Below, in pieces: positions 6,500-14,058 of a stretch of 64,000 bases of DNA (positions are counted from its first letter, which is position 1; every line of letters begins with the position of its first letter). Position numbers and translations under genes: made by a program. The DNA comes from Prevotella sp. UBA4330. Its GTDB lineage: Bacteria; Bacteroidota; Bacteroidia; Bacteroidales; Bacteroidaceae. Under the pieces are notes generated by a model. That model saw only the letters and a list, made by a program, of their open reading frames with translations. It did not search any database and had not been told where the DNA came from. The DNA lies in the NCBI GenBank assembly GCA_002394385.1, contig DGTS01000015.1, forward strand, positions 14,071 through 78,070, read 5' to 3'.

Positions 6500-8947
6500 T
6501 TATCTCTTAATCCTGACAATACTCAGCGAGTAGGCAGGCACATCGAGAAGAAGGCCGTTCTTGCCAACCGTGAGCGTCTCCTCTACAGGATAAACCGCTG
6601 TTGGCTGGTCGAGGGTGTTCTCGTCCTTACCGTTGGCTGACTTCAGACGAATGGCACGTGCCGAGCGAGGAGCGAAGTTCTTCAGGCGCAGGTCGGCGGT
6701 GGTGCTTGTCGCACTGGTATTTGCCACCTTTACAATCATTTCGCCAGTTGCCTCGTCGATAGCAGCCGATGTGAACAGTCCCGGTGTTACGTTCTTGCGA
6801 GCCTTGCTCTCAAACATCAGTTTGCCATCGAGATAACATGCCACGCTGTCGCCATCCACATCAATGCGTATGTCATACCAACGTCCCGTCTCAACAGAGC
6901 CTGCCTTGGTGCCCATCTGCGCCTTGCCGCCGTCGCTTATCTGCTCCAGTCCGTGCTGAGTGTTGTTCCATCCGCCGAGGTTGAACCAACTATAGTTGTC
7001 TGGCGAAACATAATTATAGACGATGAGGAAACCTTCGTTGCCGCTGTTCTTGCGGGCACGGCAGGTCATGGTGTACTTCTTAGGCGAGAACTTCGTGTTG
7101 TTCACTGCGATGCACGACTCTCCGTCAGCCGTTTGGTTGAGCATGCCGCCGTCGCTGTTCCATGTTCCGCGCACTGCCTTGAACGTTGACATCGACGAGC
7201 AGTTGTCGCTTATCACCTTTCCGTCAACCGTAATCTTGATGTCGTCGAAAGATGCCTGGGTAGCCCACGTGCCGAATCCCACGCTCACAGCCTCGGGCTT
7301 CTGCTCTGCCTCACCCTTCATCTCGTAAGGGTTCTGCTGATTTACGGCGAGCACACGGGTGCCGACGTTCTCGGCCATCAGTTTCTGAACATAATACGAC
7401 GGGGTGCCCATGGCGCGTGCAGAGTTGAAGCGTATCATGTCGGGCTGCCATGCCACATTGTTCTCGTTGACGAAAATCGGGGCGTAACTTGCCATCTCCA
7501 CCACGTCGCCGTTGTTCTCCATACCCATCATGAAGACTGCCTCGCCCAGCGCGGCGTTAAGCGAGCCCACTTTGCCGAAGCCCTGAGTAACAGCATATTC
7601 GCCACAATATATCTTCGCCTTGCCGCGCTCGTAAGTGTCGTATTTATGGAAGTTGTCGGCAAACCATGCAGGGTTGCGATAGTAATGCTCGTCGAGCAGT
7701 TCCACCGTCTCGCTGCTTTCCCACTTCGGGTTGTCGTCGCCCCATGCCACAACGTTGCCGATGAGGTGCATCTTTGGATATTTCTTGAGCACTGCCTCCT
7801 TGAAAAGGCGATAGCGGTCGTAGTAATGATCGCTCTGGGCAGCGGCATCCGGCTGGTTGTTCTCGTTGCCAATCTCCAGATACTCGATGTTGAACGGAGC
7901 GGGATGACCGTTCTTCGCACGCATGGCTCCATACTTTGTGGTGACGTCGCCATTGGCATATTCCAGAGCATTCATGCACTCGTCAATCCACGGTTGCAGG
8001 CTGTCAACGGGAGTAAGACCGCCGTGCCACAGACCGACATTAACCACATAGAGCGGCTTGGCACCGAGGTCCTCGCTCAACTGCAGGTATTCGTGGAATC
8101 CCAGACCATCGGTGGTGCGGTAGCCCCAGTTCACGTTGCGGTGTCCCTCGCGCTCCTCTATCGGGCCGATGGTTTTCTCCCAGTGGAAGGCATTTTCCGG
8201 ACTCTCCTGCCCTTCCACGAAACAACCGCCGGGGAAGCGCATGAACTTTGGCCTGAGGTTATACAACATCTGGGCCAGGTCGGGACGACATCCGTTCTCG
8301 CGGTTCATGAATGTCGGCGGGAAGAGTGACACAACGTCAAGACTGATGCCGCCTTTGCCATCGAAAACGAACTCGAAAACTGCTTTCTCATCGTTGCCGT
8401 TGCTCTTCATTTCGGCTGTAAACTTGGTCCACTTGTTGCTGATTTTAGCCTCAACAGGAGTCTCGGCATACACCGTCTTGCCGTCTGCGCTCACCAGTCT
8501 CGCCCTGATAGAGCCGTTATACTTGCCCTTTGCCCAGAACGACAGTTTGTAGTTGCGACCCTGAACGGCGTTGATGCCCCAGAAGCCTTCGTTCTGCAGA
8601 CGTGCCGTATGCTCCTTCGACGCTTTTACATCGAGCATAAGAGCCTGATGCTGAACATCATTCAGCAGGTCGGTTTTCTGAAGTTGACCATTGATAGACG
8701 AGCCTGTCTCGCTCTTGAACATCCAGTTGTCAGGACCTTTTGCATTGTCCTCGAACGAGCGGTTGCTGATTAACTCGGCATAGAGACCGCCATCAGCAGC
8801 ATGGTTGATGTCCTCGAAAAAGATGCCATAAAGCATCGGACTGATTACCTTGCCGCGATTGCCACCATCGATGTCGATGATTACCTGTGCATTAGATGAC
8901 AATGCAGCCATCATGCAGGCAGAAAGGAAAATAGATTTTGTCTTCAT
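6500..8947 (-). CDS. GH51 alpha-L-arabinofuranosidase, secreted
   Basis: This 815-residue glycoside hydrolase removes arabinofuranose side chains from arabinoxylan or arabinan. A signal peptide (residues 1-21, ending SSNAQ) is followed by the GH51 N-terminal signature (SPMLYGIFFEDINHAADGG). Next are a CBM4/9-like jelly roll (about 60-205) and the TIM barrel, with the acid/base glutamate in EYLEIGNENN and the nucleophile in KIYCGEYAVTQG. A further domain of about 150 residues (from SFDDIKITVDGKVISDN to LMFESKARKN) resembles a concanavalin/LamG-like sandwich and is placed before the final beta domain. The protein is much longer than minimal GH51 enzymes of about 500 residues. It has no close carbohydrate neighbours and is probably transcribed alone. 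Confidence 0.93.
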   Translation of the reverse strand: MKTKSIFLSACMMAALSSNAQVIIDIDGGNRGKVISPMLYGIFFEDINHAADGGLYAELISNRSFEDNAKGPDNWMFKSETGSSINGQLQKTDLLNDVQHQALMLDVKASKEHTARLQNEGFWGINAVQGRNYKLSFWAKGKYNGSIRARLVSADGKTVYAETPVEAKISNKWTKFTAEMKSNGNDEKAVFEFVFDGKGGISLDVVSLFPPTFMNRENGCRPDLAQMLYNLRPKFMRFPGGCFVEGQESPENAFHWEKTIGPIEEREGHRNVNWGYRTTDGLGFHEYLQLSEDLGAKPLYVVNVGLWHGGLTPVDSLQPWIDECMNALEYANGDVTTKYGAMRAKNGHPAPFNIEYLEIGNENNQPDAAAQSDHYYDRYRLFKEAVLKKYPKMHLIGNVVAWGDDNPKWESSETVELLDEHYYRNPAWFADNFHKYDTYERGKAKIYCGEYAVTQGFGKVGSLNAALGEAVFMMGMENNGDVVEMASYAPIFVNENNVAWQPDMIRFNSARAMGTPSYYVQKLMAENVGTRVLAVNQQNPYEMKGEAEQKPEAVSVGFGTWATQASFDDIKITVDGKVISDNCSSMSTFKAVRGTWNSDGGMLNQTADGESCIAVNNTKFSPKKYTMTCRARKNSGNEGFLIVYNYVSPDNYSWFNLGGWNNTQHGLEQISDGGKAQMGTKAGSVETGRWYDIRIDVDGDSVACYLDGKLMFESKARKNVTPGLFTSAAIDEATGEMIVKVANTSATSTTADLRLKNFAPRSARAIRLKSANGKDENTLDQPTAVYPVEETLTVGKNGLLLDVPAYSLSIVRIKR

Positions 8948-9173
8948 AAATAATATAGGTTATAATAGTTGTATTTGCTGAATCGATATTGCAGTTATAG
9001 TACAGCAGTCGTTTATTAGTGGCAAATTTACACTTTTACCATCAAATAACAATGCATCTGCCACTTCTTTTATATTTTTTTAGGGAATAAGAAAGCACAG
9101 GAGTGACACTCAACGATGACCTTTCGGAATGTCGCTTGTAACTACTTGATAATCAATTCATATCGAAACGGCT
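8948..9173. other. Intergenic region upstream of GH51
   Basis: This stretch holds the presumed GH51 promoter. A minus-strand TAAATTTG is present at 9023-9030, but no well-spaced -33 box was found. No open reading frame or RNA is convincing here. Confidence 0.4.
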
Positions 9174-9262
9174 AACAAAGTTATTAACTTTGTTCAACAA
9201 TCCTATTAACTTTGTTCGACAATGTTATTAACTTTGTTCAACAATCTTATTAACTTTGTTCC
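9174..9262. repeat. Four-copy 22-bp tandem array downstream of dnaA
   Basis: The core TATTAACTTTGTTC recurs at 9182, 9204, 9226 and 9248, exactly 22 bp apart. Each full unit continues as RACAAT. Each carries the dyad TTGTT-C-AACAA (imperfect in the second and last units). There are no spacers, so it is not a CRISPR. It is AT-rich, noncoding and lies between the convergent-looking ends of GH51 upstream sequence and the dnaA 3' end. Confidence 0.85.
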
Positions 9263-9383
9263 GCGGTTTGATATCAATGGCGAAGCCACTGGTATCGGAA
9301 CGGTATCCATATAACAAAGAAGGAGGCTGGCATCAACTGCTAACCTCCTCCAAAAGATTGGAATGTAAAGTAAGGGATGAGTA

Positions 9384-10793
9384 TTATTTCTTCAATTTAA
9401 ATGATTTTTCTATCTCTGTAATCTCCTCGTTGAAACTGTTGTCGGTGGTGAGTCGTTTCTCCACCTGCGCGCAACTGTGAATCACGGTGCTGTGGTCGCG
9501 GCCGCCAACGAGTTGTCCTATGCGCGATGCTGGCATCTTGGTGTATTTCTGAGTGAGATACATCGCCACCTGACGGGCCATTACATGCTCGCGCTTGCGG
9601 CTGCGGCTGCTCACTGCGGTGGTGGAAACGTTGAAGTAATCGCACACCGTTTCCACTATCTCGTCAACGGTAAGCGGACGGTCGTCCACCTTAACGGCGC
9701 GCTTGATGACGCGCTCTGCCAGTGTCATGTCGATGTCGCGGTTATACACGATGCTATATGCCATCAGCGAGTTAACCACTCCTTCCAGGTCGCGAACGCT
9801 GCCATTGGCAGTCTGGGCGATAAACCGTACCACCTCCTCGGGGATGTTCAGTCCGTCGTGCTTTATCTTGCGGTGGAGTATGTCGATGCAAAGTTGCTCG
9901 TTGGGCTTCTCCAGTTCGGCGGTGAGTCCGCATGCAAAGCGCGTCAGCAGGCGCTCGTGCATTCCCTTGAGGTCAACCGGCGGACGGTCGGAAGCAAGTA
10001 TTATGCGCTTGCCGTTACGGAAGAGATGGTTGAAGATGTGGAAGAACGTGTCCTGCGTCTTGGCAGCACTCATCCATTCCTGGATGTCATCCACAATGAG
10101 CATATCTATGGTCTGATAGAAGCGGATGAAGTCGTTGAGCGAGTTCTTCAGCACCGCATTGGTGTACTGTACCTGGAACAGGCGTGCCGAAACATAAAGA
10201 ACACGCTTCTGGGGATAGAGTTCCTTCGTGCGCACGCCTATGGCATTAATAAGGTGTGTCTTGCCACAGCCGCTGGGACCGAAGATGAACATGGGGTTGA
10301 ATGATGTGGTGCGCGGGTGCTCGGCGATAGAAAGACCTACGGTACGGGGCAGTTTGTTGCTTGCGCCTTCTACGAAATTAGAGAATGTGAGGCGCGGATT
10401 CAACTGCGAGTCTATCTGCTGCGGCTGTACCGCATCAAGTATAGTAGGCGACTGGTTGACCCCTGAACGCTGTCGCTGCTGGTCGATATTTGCCACTGGC
10501 TCAGACTCGATGACATTGGTCTTGCCGTGCTCTTTGTCGGCAAGAATGCGGTAGTTGAGTTGGAAACCAGGACCGAATGTGCGCGTGAGAACCTTAAAAA
10601 GCAAGTCAGCATAGTGCTCCTCAACATATTCATAGACGAACATGCTGGGCAGTTTCACCAATATTCTCCTCGAGTTTTCGTCGAAACTCTCGAGAACCAT
10701 CGGCTTAAACAGTGCGCTGAATTGCTGTTCCGAGACATTCTCCTTTATCAGTCGGAGCGTTTCGTCCCAGAGAGCGTTAGTTCTCTTTGTCAT
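9384..10793 (-). CDS. dnaA: Chromosomal replication initiator DnaA
   Basis: This is a 469-residue replication initiator, normal in length. Domain I (residues 1 to about 80, LWDETLRLIKENVSEQQFSA) is followed by a short variable linker. Next is the AAA+ ATPase domain, with Walker A (GPSGCGKTHLIN), Walker B (MLIVDDIQEW) and the sensor region (RLLTRFACGLTAELE). Domain IV has the DnaA DNA-binding signature VGGRDHSTVIHSC near the C-terminus. The protein binds DnaA boxes and opens the origin. The usual dnaN and recF neighbours are absent, as is common in Bacteroidetes. The 484-bp AT-rich region upstream was checked for DnaA boxes and none with the strict consensus was found. Confidence 0.98.
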   Translation of the reverse strand: MTKRTNALWDETLRLIKENVSEQQFSALFKPMVLESFDENSRRILVKLPSMFVYEYVEEHYADLLFKVLTRTFGPGFQLNYRILADKEHGKTNVIESEPVANIDQQRQRSGVNQSPTILDAVQPQQIDSQLNPRLTFSNFVEGASNKLPRTVGLSIAEHPRTTSFNPMFIFGPSGCGKTHLINAIGVRTKELYPQKRVLYVSARLFQVQYTNAVLKNSLNDFIRFYQTIDMLIVDDIQEWMSAAKTQDTFFHIFNHLFRNGKRIILASDRPPVDLKGMHERLLTRFACGLTAELEKPNEQLCIDILHRKIKHDGLNIPEEVVRFIAQTANGSVRDLEGVVNSLMAYSIVYNRDIDMTLAERVIKRAVKVDDRPLTVDEIVETVCDYFNVSTTAVSSRSRKREHVMARQVAMYLTQKYTKMPASRIGQLVGGRDHSTVIHSCAQVEKRLTTDNSFNEEITEIEKSFKLKK

Positions 10794-11277
10794 TAATTAC
10801 TATTTAAATATGTGGAGGTAAGCCTCCTCGGTTAGTCTTCTGTTTCTCTCGTTGACGCGATGTCGTGAAGGTGACATCGCTCAAAAGGCATGTAGAAGTT
10901 TCACGAGTGCAAATTTCGCAAATTAAATTGAAATTGGCAAATGTGTGATTTTATAATTTATTTTGAATATTGCCTTAAATCGTTTAATTTATTGCCTTTA
11001 TGATTTTTATAATCTGTAACTTCTAAAAAAACATTTGCAAATGTCCAAGTATTTGATTTTATGACAATTATATCCAATCAACGCTAAATACGAAAAGCCA
11101 TCTTAAAGAGACATGAGAAGTTGCGAAAATAACTGATTTATAATGCTTGAGAGAATTTTCCTAAAGTGTATTGACGCGCCGTCTCCTATTTAGACCAATT
11201 TTAATTAGCGTTATTTTTTGCCCTAAATTATTATAGATAAAAAGCGCATAAATACTATTTTTGGATTCAGGCTCTCA
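10794..11277. other. AT-rich intergenic region upstream of dnaA
   Basis: This 484-bp stretch without genes is strongly AT-rich from about 10910 to 11270. It contains two similar segments, CAAATGTGTGATTTTAT near 10938 and CAAATGTCCAAGTATTTGAT near 11038. It should hold the dnaA promoter. An origin function is possible from its place next to dnaA, but no strict TTATNCACA box was found by eye on either strand. No RNA gene was recognised. Confidence 0.4.
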
Positions 11278-12180
11278 CTACTTGTCCTTCTTCCCGAACA
11301 CAGAGAAGTGAACATAGCGTTTCGGATGCTCGCGGAGATTGGTGAGCAGCGAGTCGGCCGACAGCATTGTGGCGTTCAGGTTGTTGTAAAGCGACTGGTC
11401 GCGCATGAGCAGTCCGAGCGAGCCATTGTTGCTGTTGAGTTGCGCTGTGAACTGCTCCACGTTGTCGAGCGTAGAGTTCACCTTGCGCATTGTCTGTTCC
11501 ACATCCACCTTGTTCAGGTTTTCCACCATAGCGTTTGTGTTGTCCATCAGTTTGTTTGCGCGCTGTGTCATGCCTGGCACGTCGCGATTGAGTTGCGCCA
11601 TGAGTGTGTTCAGTTCGCGAGTAGAGGTGTTGAGGCTTGCAGTAACATGCTCCACGTTATGCAACGACTGCGCAATGGCGGGGTCGGCAAGCAGAGTGTT
11701 GACACTCGCCATTATGGAGTCGAGTTTCGGCAGCATCTTCTCTATCGTGGGAATCATCTTCTTCACCTGTCCGAGAGCACCTTCGCTTACCTCTCCCTGC
11801 AGAGTGGAACCGGGCTGAATGAGGCGTGTACGGTCGTCGCCAAGCAAGAGGTTTACCTGCACGTTGCCGAGCATGTCGCTTACGATTTCTGCCGACGAGC
11901 CGTTAGGAATCTTAAGTTCCTCGTCAATATCTACCGCCACTTTCACATCGTTAGGGTTGTCATAGTCGAACAGCACGTTCTTAACCACTCCCACACGGTA
12001 GCCGTTTGCATAGATAGGACTCGACTGTGCCAGTCCGCTGATGTCCTTAAACTTTATATAATAGATGTTTTCCGACGAGAAAAGGCTTAGTCCTTTAAGG
12101 AAGTTAAGACCATAGAAAAGAACTATAAGACCAATGATTGCCACGATGGCTATCTTCACTTCTTTTGTAAAAAACTTCAT
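11278..12180 (-). CDS. MCE/MlaD-family lipid-transport protein
   Basis: This is a 300-residue membrane-anchored periplasmic protein. One N-terminal transmembrane helix (IAIVAIIGLIVLFYGLNFL, about residues 10-29) is followed by a single MCE domain (about 38-118, YYIKFKDISGLAQSSPIYANG to AEIVSDMLGNVQVNLLLGD) and a long helical tail rich in Asn, Leu and Thr. MCE proteins carry phospholipids between membranes, usually with a MlaE-type permease and MlaF-type ATPase. Neither partner is encoded here, so they must lie elsewhere. Its ATG overlaps the amidase stop by 4 bp (ATGA), so the two are translationally coupled. The pairing of an MCE protein with a cell-wall amidase recurs in Bacteroidetes. Confidence 0.9.
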   Translation of the reverse strand: MKFFTKEVKIAIVAIIGLIVLFYGLNFLKGLSLFSSENIYYIKFKDISGLAQSSPIYANGYRVGVVKNVLFDYDNPNDVKVAVDIDEELKIPNGSSAEIVSDMLGNVQVNLLLGDDRTRLIQPGSTLQGEVSEGALGQVKKMIPTIEKMLPKLDSIMASVNTLLADPAIAQSLHNVEHVTASLNTSTRELNTLMAQLNRDVPGMTQRANKLMDNTNAMVENLNKVDVEQTMRKVNSTLDNVEQFTAQLNSNNGSLGLLMRDQSLYNNLNATMLSADSLLTNLREHPKRYVHFSVFGKKDK

Positions 12181-13547
12181 AACTGATTCTTGTTGTTATT
12201 TGCGTTAAACTCTCTGATAGCCTCCTTGACATCCATCTTCACGCCGTCTTTGAAGGCTATAACGAATGCCTGTGGAAACTTATCGAGCAGATGCTGCCGT
12301 ATTCTGTTTATCTTGTTTAAGTCGGTTGACGACCCGTAGGTGTATTTCACGAGTTTATCCTCGACGTAACTGTCGAAACCCGTCATGCCATGAAACTGGC
12401 TGCTGCCGGGAGGGAGAGGCCAACTCATCGCCATCACCTGCACCTTGAACACAGGAAGTCCTTTCTCCGACTCGTCGGGAAAGGGTTGTGCAGGGGCCAT
12501 TTCGGACACTCTCTGAGTCTCTGTCGCCTGCTGAGCAGACATAGCCTGCGGCTGTTCTGTCGGCTCGCGGAACGACTCTGCCGGCACTTCCGCTACTTTC
12601 GGAGCGACTGTCACAGGCATAGGGTCGTTGGAACCGGACTGAGAATATGGCTGTTCGGGCTGCATCGACACCGCGTCCTGCTGTCGTACGTCGTCATAGG
12701 CCTGTCTTACGGGCGTTCTCTGTGCCATGTCATAGTGCACGGTTGGCTCGCTTTCCTCTATTTCTGGTGCCGAAATCCCAGCGTGGTACTTGCCCTTGTA
12801 TTTCCTGAACGCGTTATATATTCCTCGCGCCAGATGGTCGATGCCTTCCTTGGAGTTGAGGTATCGCTCCTCGTCCGGTGTGGTGATGAATCCCAACTCG
12901 ATGAGACAACTCGGCATTGAAGTGGCTCTGAGCACAAGAAATCCTGCCTGATGAACGCCCATGTTGTTGCGTCCTGCCGAGGCGCATGCTTCTTTCTGAA
13001 TCATCTTTGCCAGTTCCACGCTCTTCGACATGTTGCGGTCCTGGATGAACTCGAACATGATATAACTCTCGCTGCTGTTAGGATCGAAGCCCTGATAGCG
13101 TTGTTTGTAGTTCTTCTCCAGCGAGATTACCGAGTTCTCACGCTTAGCAACGGCGAGGTTGTCTGCCGCGCGGTGCATTCCCAGGGTGTAAACCTCGAAG
13201 CCTCGCGCCACCCTACCCTTCGGCAAGGCGTTGGTGTGCACAGATATGAAAAGGTCAGCCTTATTGCGGTTTGCGATGTTTGCACGCTCGTTGAGAGGGA
13301 TGAACACATCGGTCTTTCGTGTGTAAACGACATTCACGTCGGGGCAATTTGCCTCTACAAGCCGGCCGAATGCCAGTGCCACATTAAGGTTGATGTTTTT
13401 CTCCTTTGACATAGCGCCCACCGCACCTGCGTCGTGTCCGCCATGACCGGCATCGATGACGAGGGTGAAAGTCTTCTTTCCGGCACCGGTAACAGTAACC
13501 ATAATGCCGAACAAAAGCACCATCACAAATGTCAGTTTCTTGCGCAT
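12177..13547 (-). CDS. N-acetylmuramoyl-L-alanine amidase (AmiC type)
   Basis: This 456-residue enzyme cleaves the amide bond between N-acetylmuramic acid and the stem peptide of peptidoglycan. A signal segment (about residues 1-21) precedes the Amidase_3 domain (about 28-255). Its zinc-site motifs are visible: IDAGHGGHDAGAVG, KEKNINL, ISVHTNA and the catalytic glutamate in LIELGFITTPDEE. A Pro/Gln/Glu-rich linker (about 260-370) leads to a C-terminal SPOR-like region (FKVQVMAMSWPLPPGSSQF to AIREFN) that may bind denuded glycan strands at the division site. It is the first gene of a two-gene operon with the MCE protein. The role in daughter-cell separation is inferred from the family. Confidence 0.93.
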   Translation of the reverse strand: MRKKLTFVMVLLFGIMVTVTGAGKKTFTLVIDAGHGGHDAGAVGAMSKEKNINLNVALAFGRLVEANCPDVNVVYTRKTDVFIPLNERANIANRNKADLFISVHTNALPKGRVARGFEVYTLGMHRAADNLAVAKRENSVISLEKNYKQRYQGFDPNSSESYIMFEFIQDRNMSKSVELAKMIQKEACASAGRNNMGVHQAGFLVLRATSMPSCLIELGFITTPDEERYLNSKEGIDHLARGIYNAFRKYKGKYHAGISAPEIEESEPTVHYDMAQRTPVRQAYDDVRQQDAVSMQPEQPYSQSGSNDPMPVTVAPKVAEVPAESFREPTEQPQAMSAQQATETQRVSEMAPAQPFPDESEKGLPVFKVQVMAMSWPLPPGSSQFHGMTGFDSYVEDKLVKYTYGSSTDLNKINRIRQHLLDKFPQAFVIAFKDGVKMDVKEAIREFNANNNKNQL

Positions 13548-13600
13548 ACCTTATTAATTGCGTGCAAAATTATATATTATAAGCGAAAAACCGATAACTT

Positions 13601-13981
13601 TCAAAAAGTTTTATCATTTATTAAGTAAAGCGAAACAGCAGCCCCCTCGCACTGTCCGCCCATCGGAGGATTCACCTTCTGCACCTTGAGACGCATCTCG
13701 CTGATGCCTTCAATCTCGCGGAAAATGCACTCGCCAATCCTGCCCGCCAGGTGTTCCAGCAAGCAGGAAGGCTGTTGCATCTCTCTATTTACGATTTTGA
13801 ATATTTCAGCATAGTTGACGGTATCGGCGACATCGTCTGCCATCACGGCGCGACCGATGTCGCACTTCACTTCTATCGACACGACGAACTCGCCTCCCGT
13901 GACGCGCTCTTGCGGCATCACGCCGTGACAGGCGTGAAACCTCATCTTGTCAATAGATATCCAACTCTCTTTTATTGTCAT
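13601..13981 (-). CDS. folB: Dihydroneopterin aldolase FolB
   Basis: This 126-residue protein matches the small FolB family, which converts 7,8-dihydroneopterin to 6-hydroxymethyl-dihydropterin and glycolaldehyde in folate synthesis. Typical segments are MRFHACHGVMPQE near the N-terminus, DTVNYAEIFKIV, LLEHLAGRIGECIF and the C-terminal catalytic-lysine region KVQKVNPPM. The product is the substrate of FolK, encoded far away at 49560-49985. The gene appears to be transcribed separately from the amidase operon (53-bp gap) and from the ribonucleotide reductase upstream. Confidence 0.95.
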   Translation of the reverse strand: MTIKESWISIDKMRFHACHGVMPQERVTGGEFVVSIEVKCDIGRAVMADDVADTVNYAEIFKIVNREMQQPSCLLEHLAGRIGECIFREIEGISEMRLKVQKVNPPMGGQCEGAAVSLYLINDKTF

Positions 13982-13985
13982 TTTC

Positions 13986-14046
13986 TCAGGAGTTTAGAAG
14001 TATAGGAGTGCAGGAGTTTGGAAGTTTTGAAGTTTCGGAGTTGTGT
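13986..14046. repeat. Degenerate 8-bp tandem array
   Basis: About seven degenerate octamers of the form RGAGTTTN (for example GGAGTTTA, GAAGTATA, GGAGTGCA, GGAGTTTG, GAAGTTTT) fill the gap between folB and the ribonucleotide reductase. A cleaner array of the same type lies at 44595-44627. Confidence 0.6.
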
Positions 14047-14058
14047 AGTTTTACACAC

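Noticed and set aside
10794..11277. Chromosomal origin with DnaA boxes
   Set aside because: No TTATNCACA match was found on either strand by eye. Only position and AT content support an origin, which is not enough.
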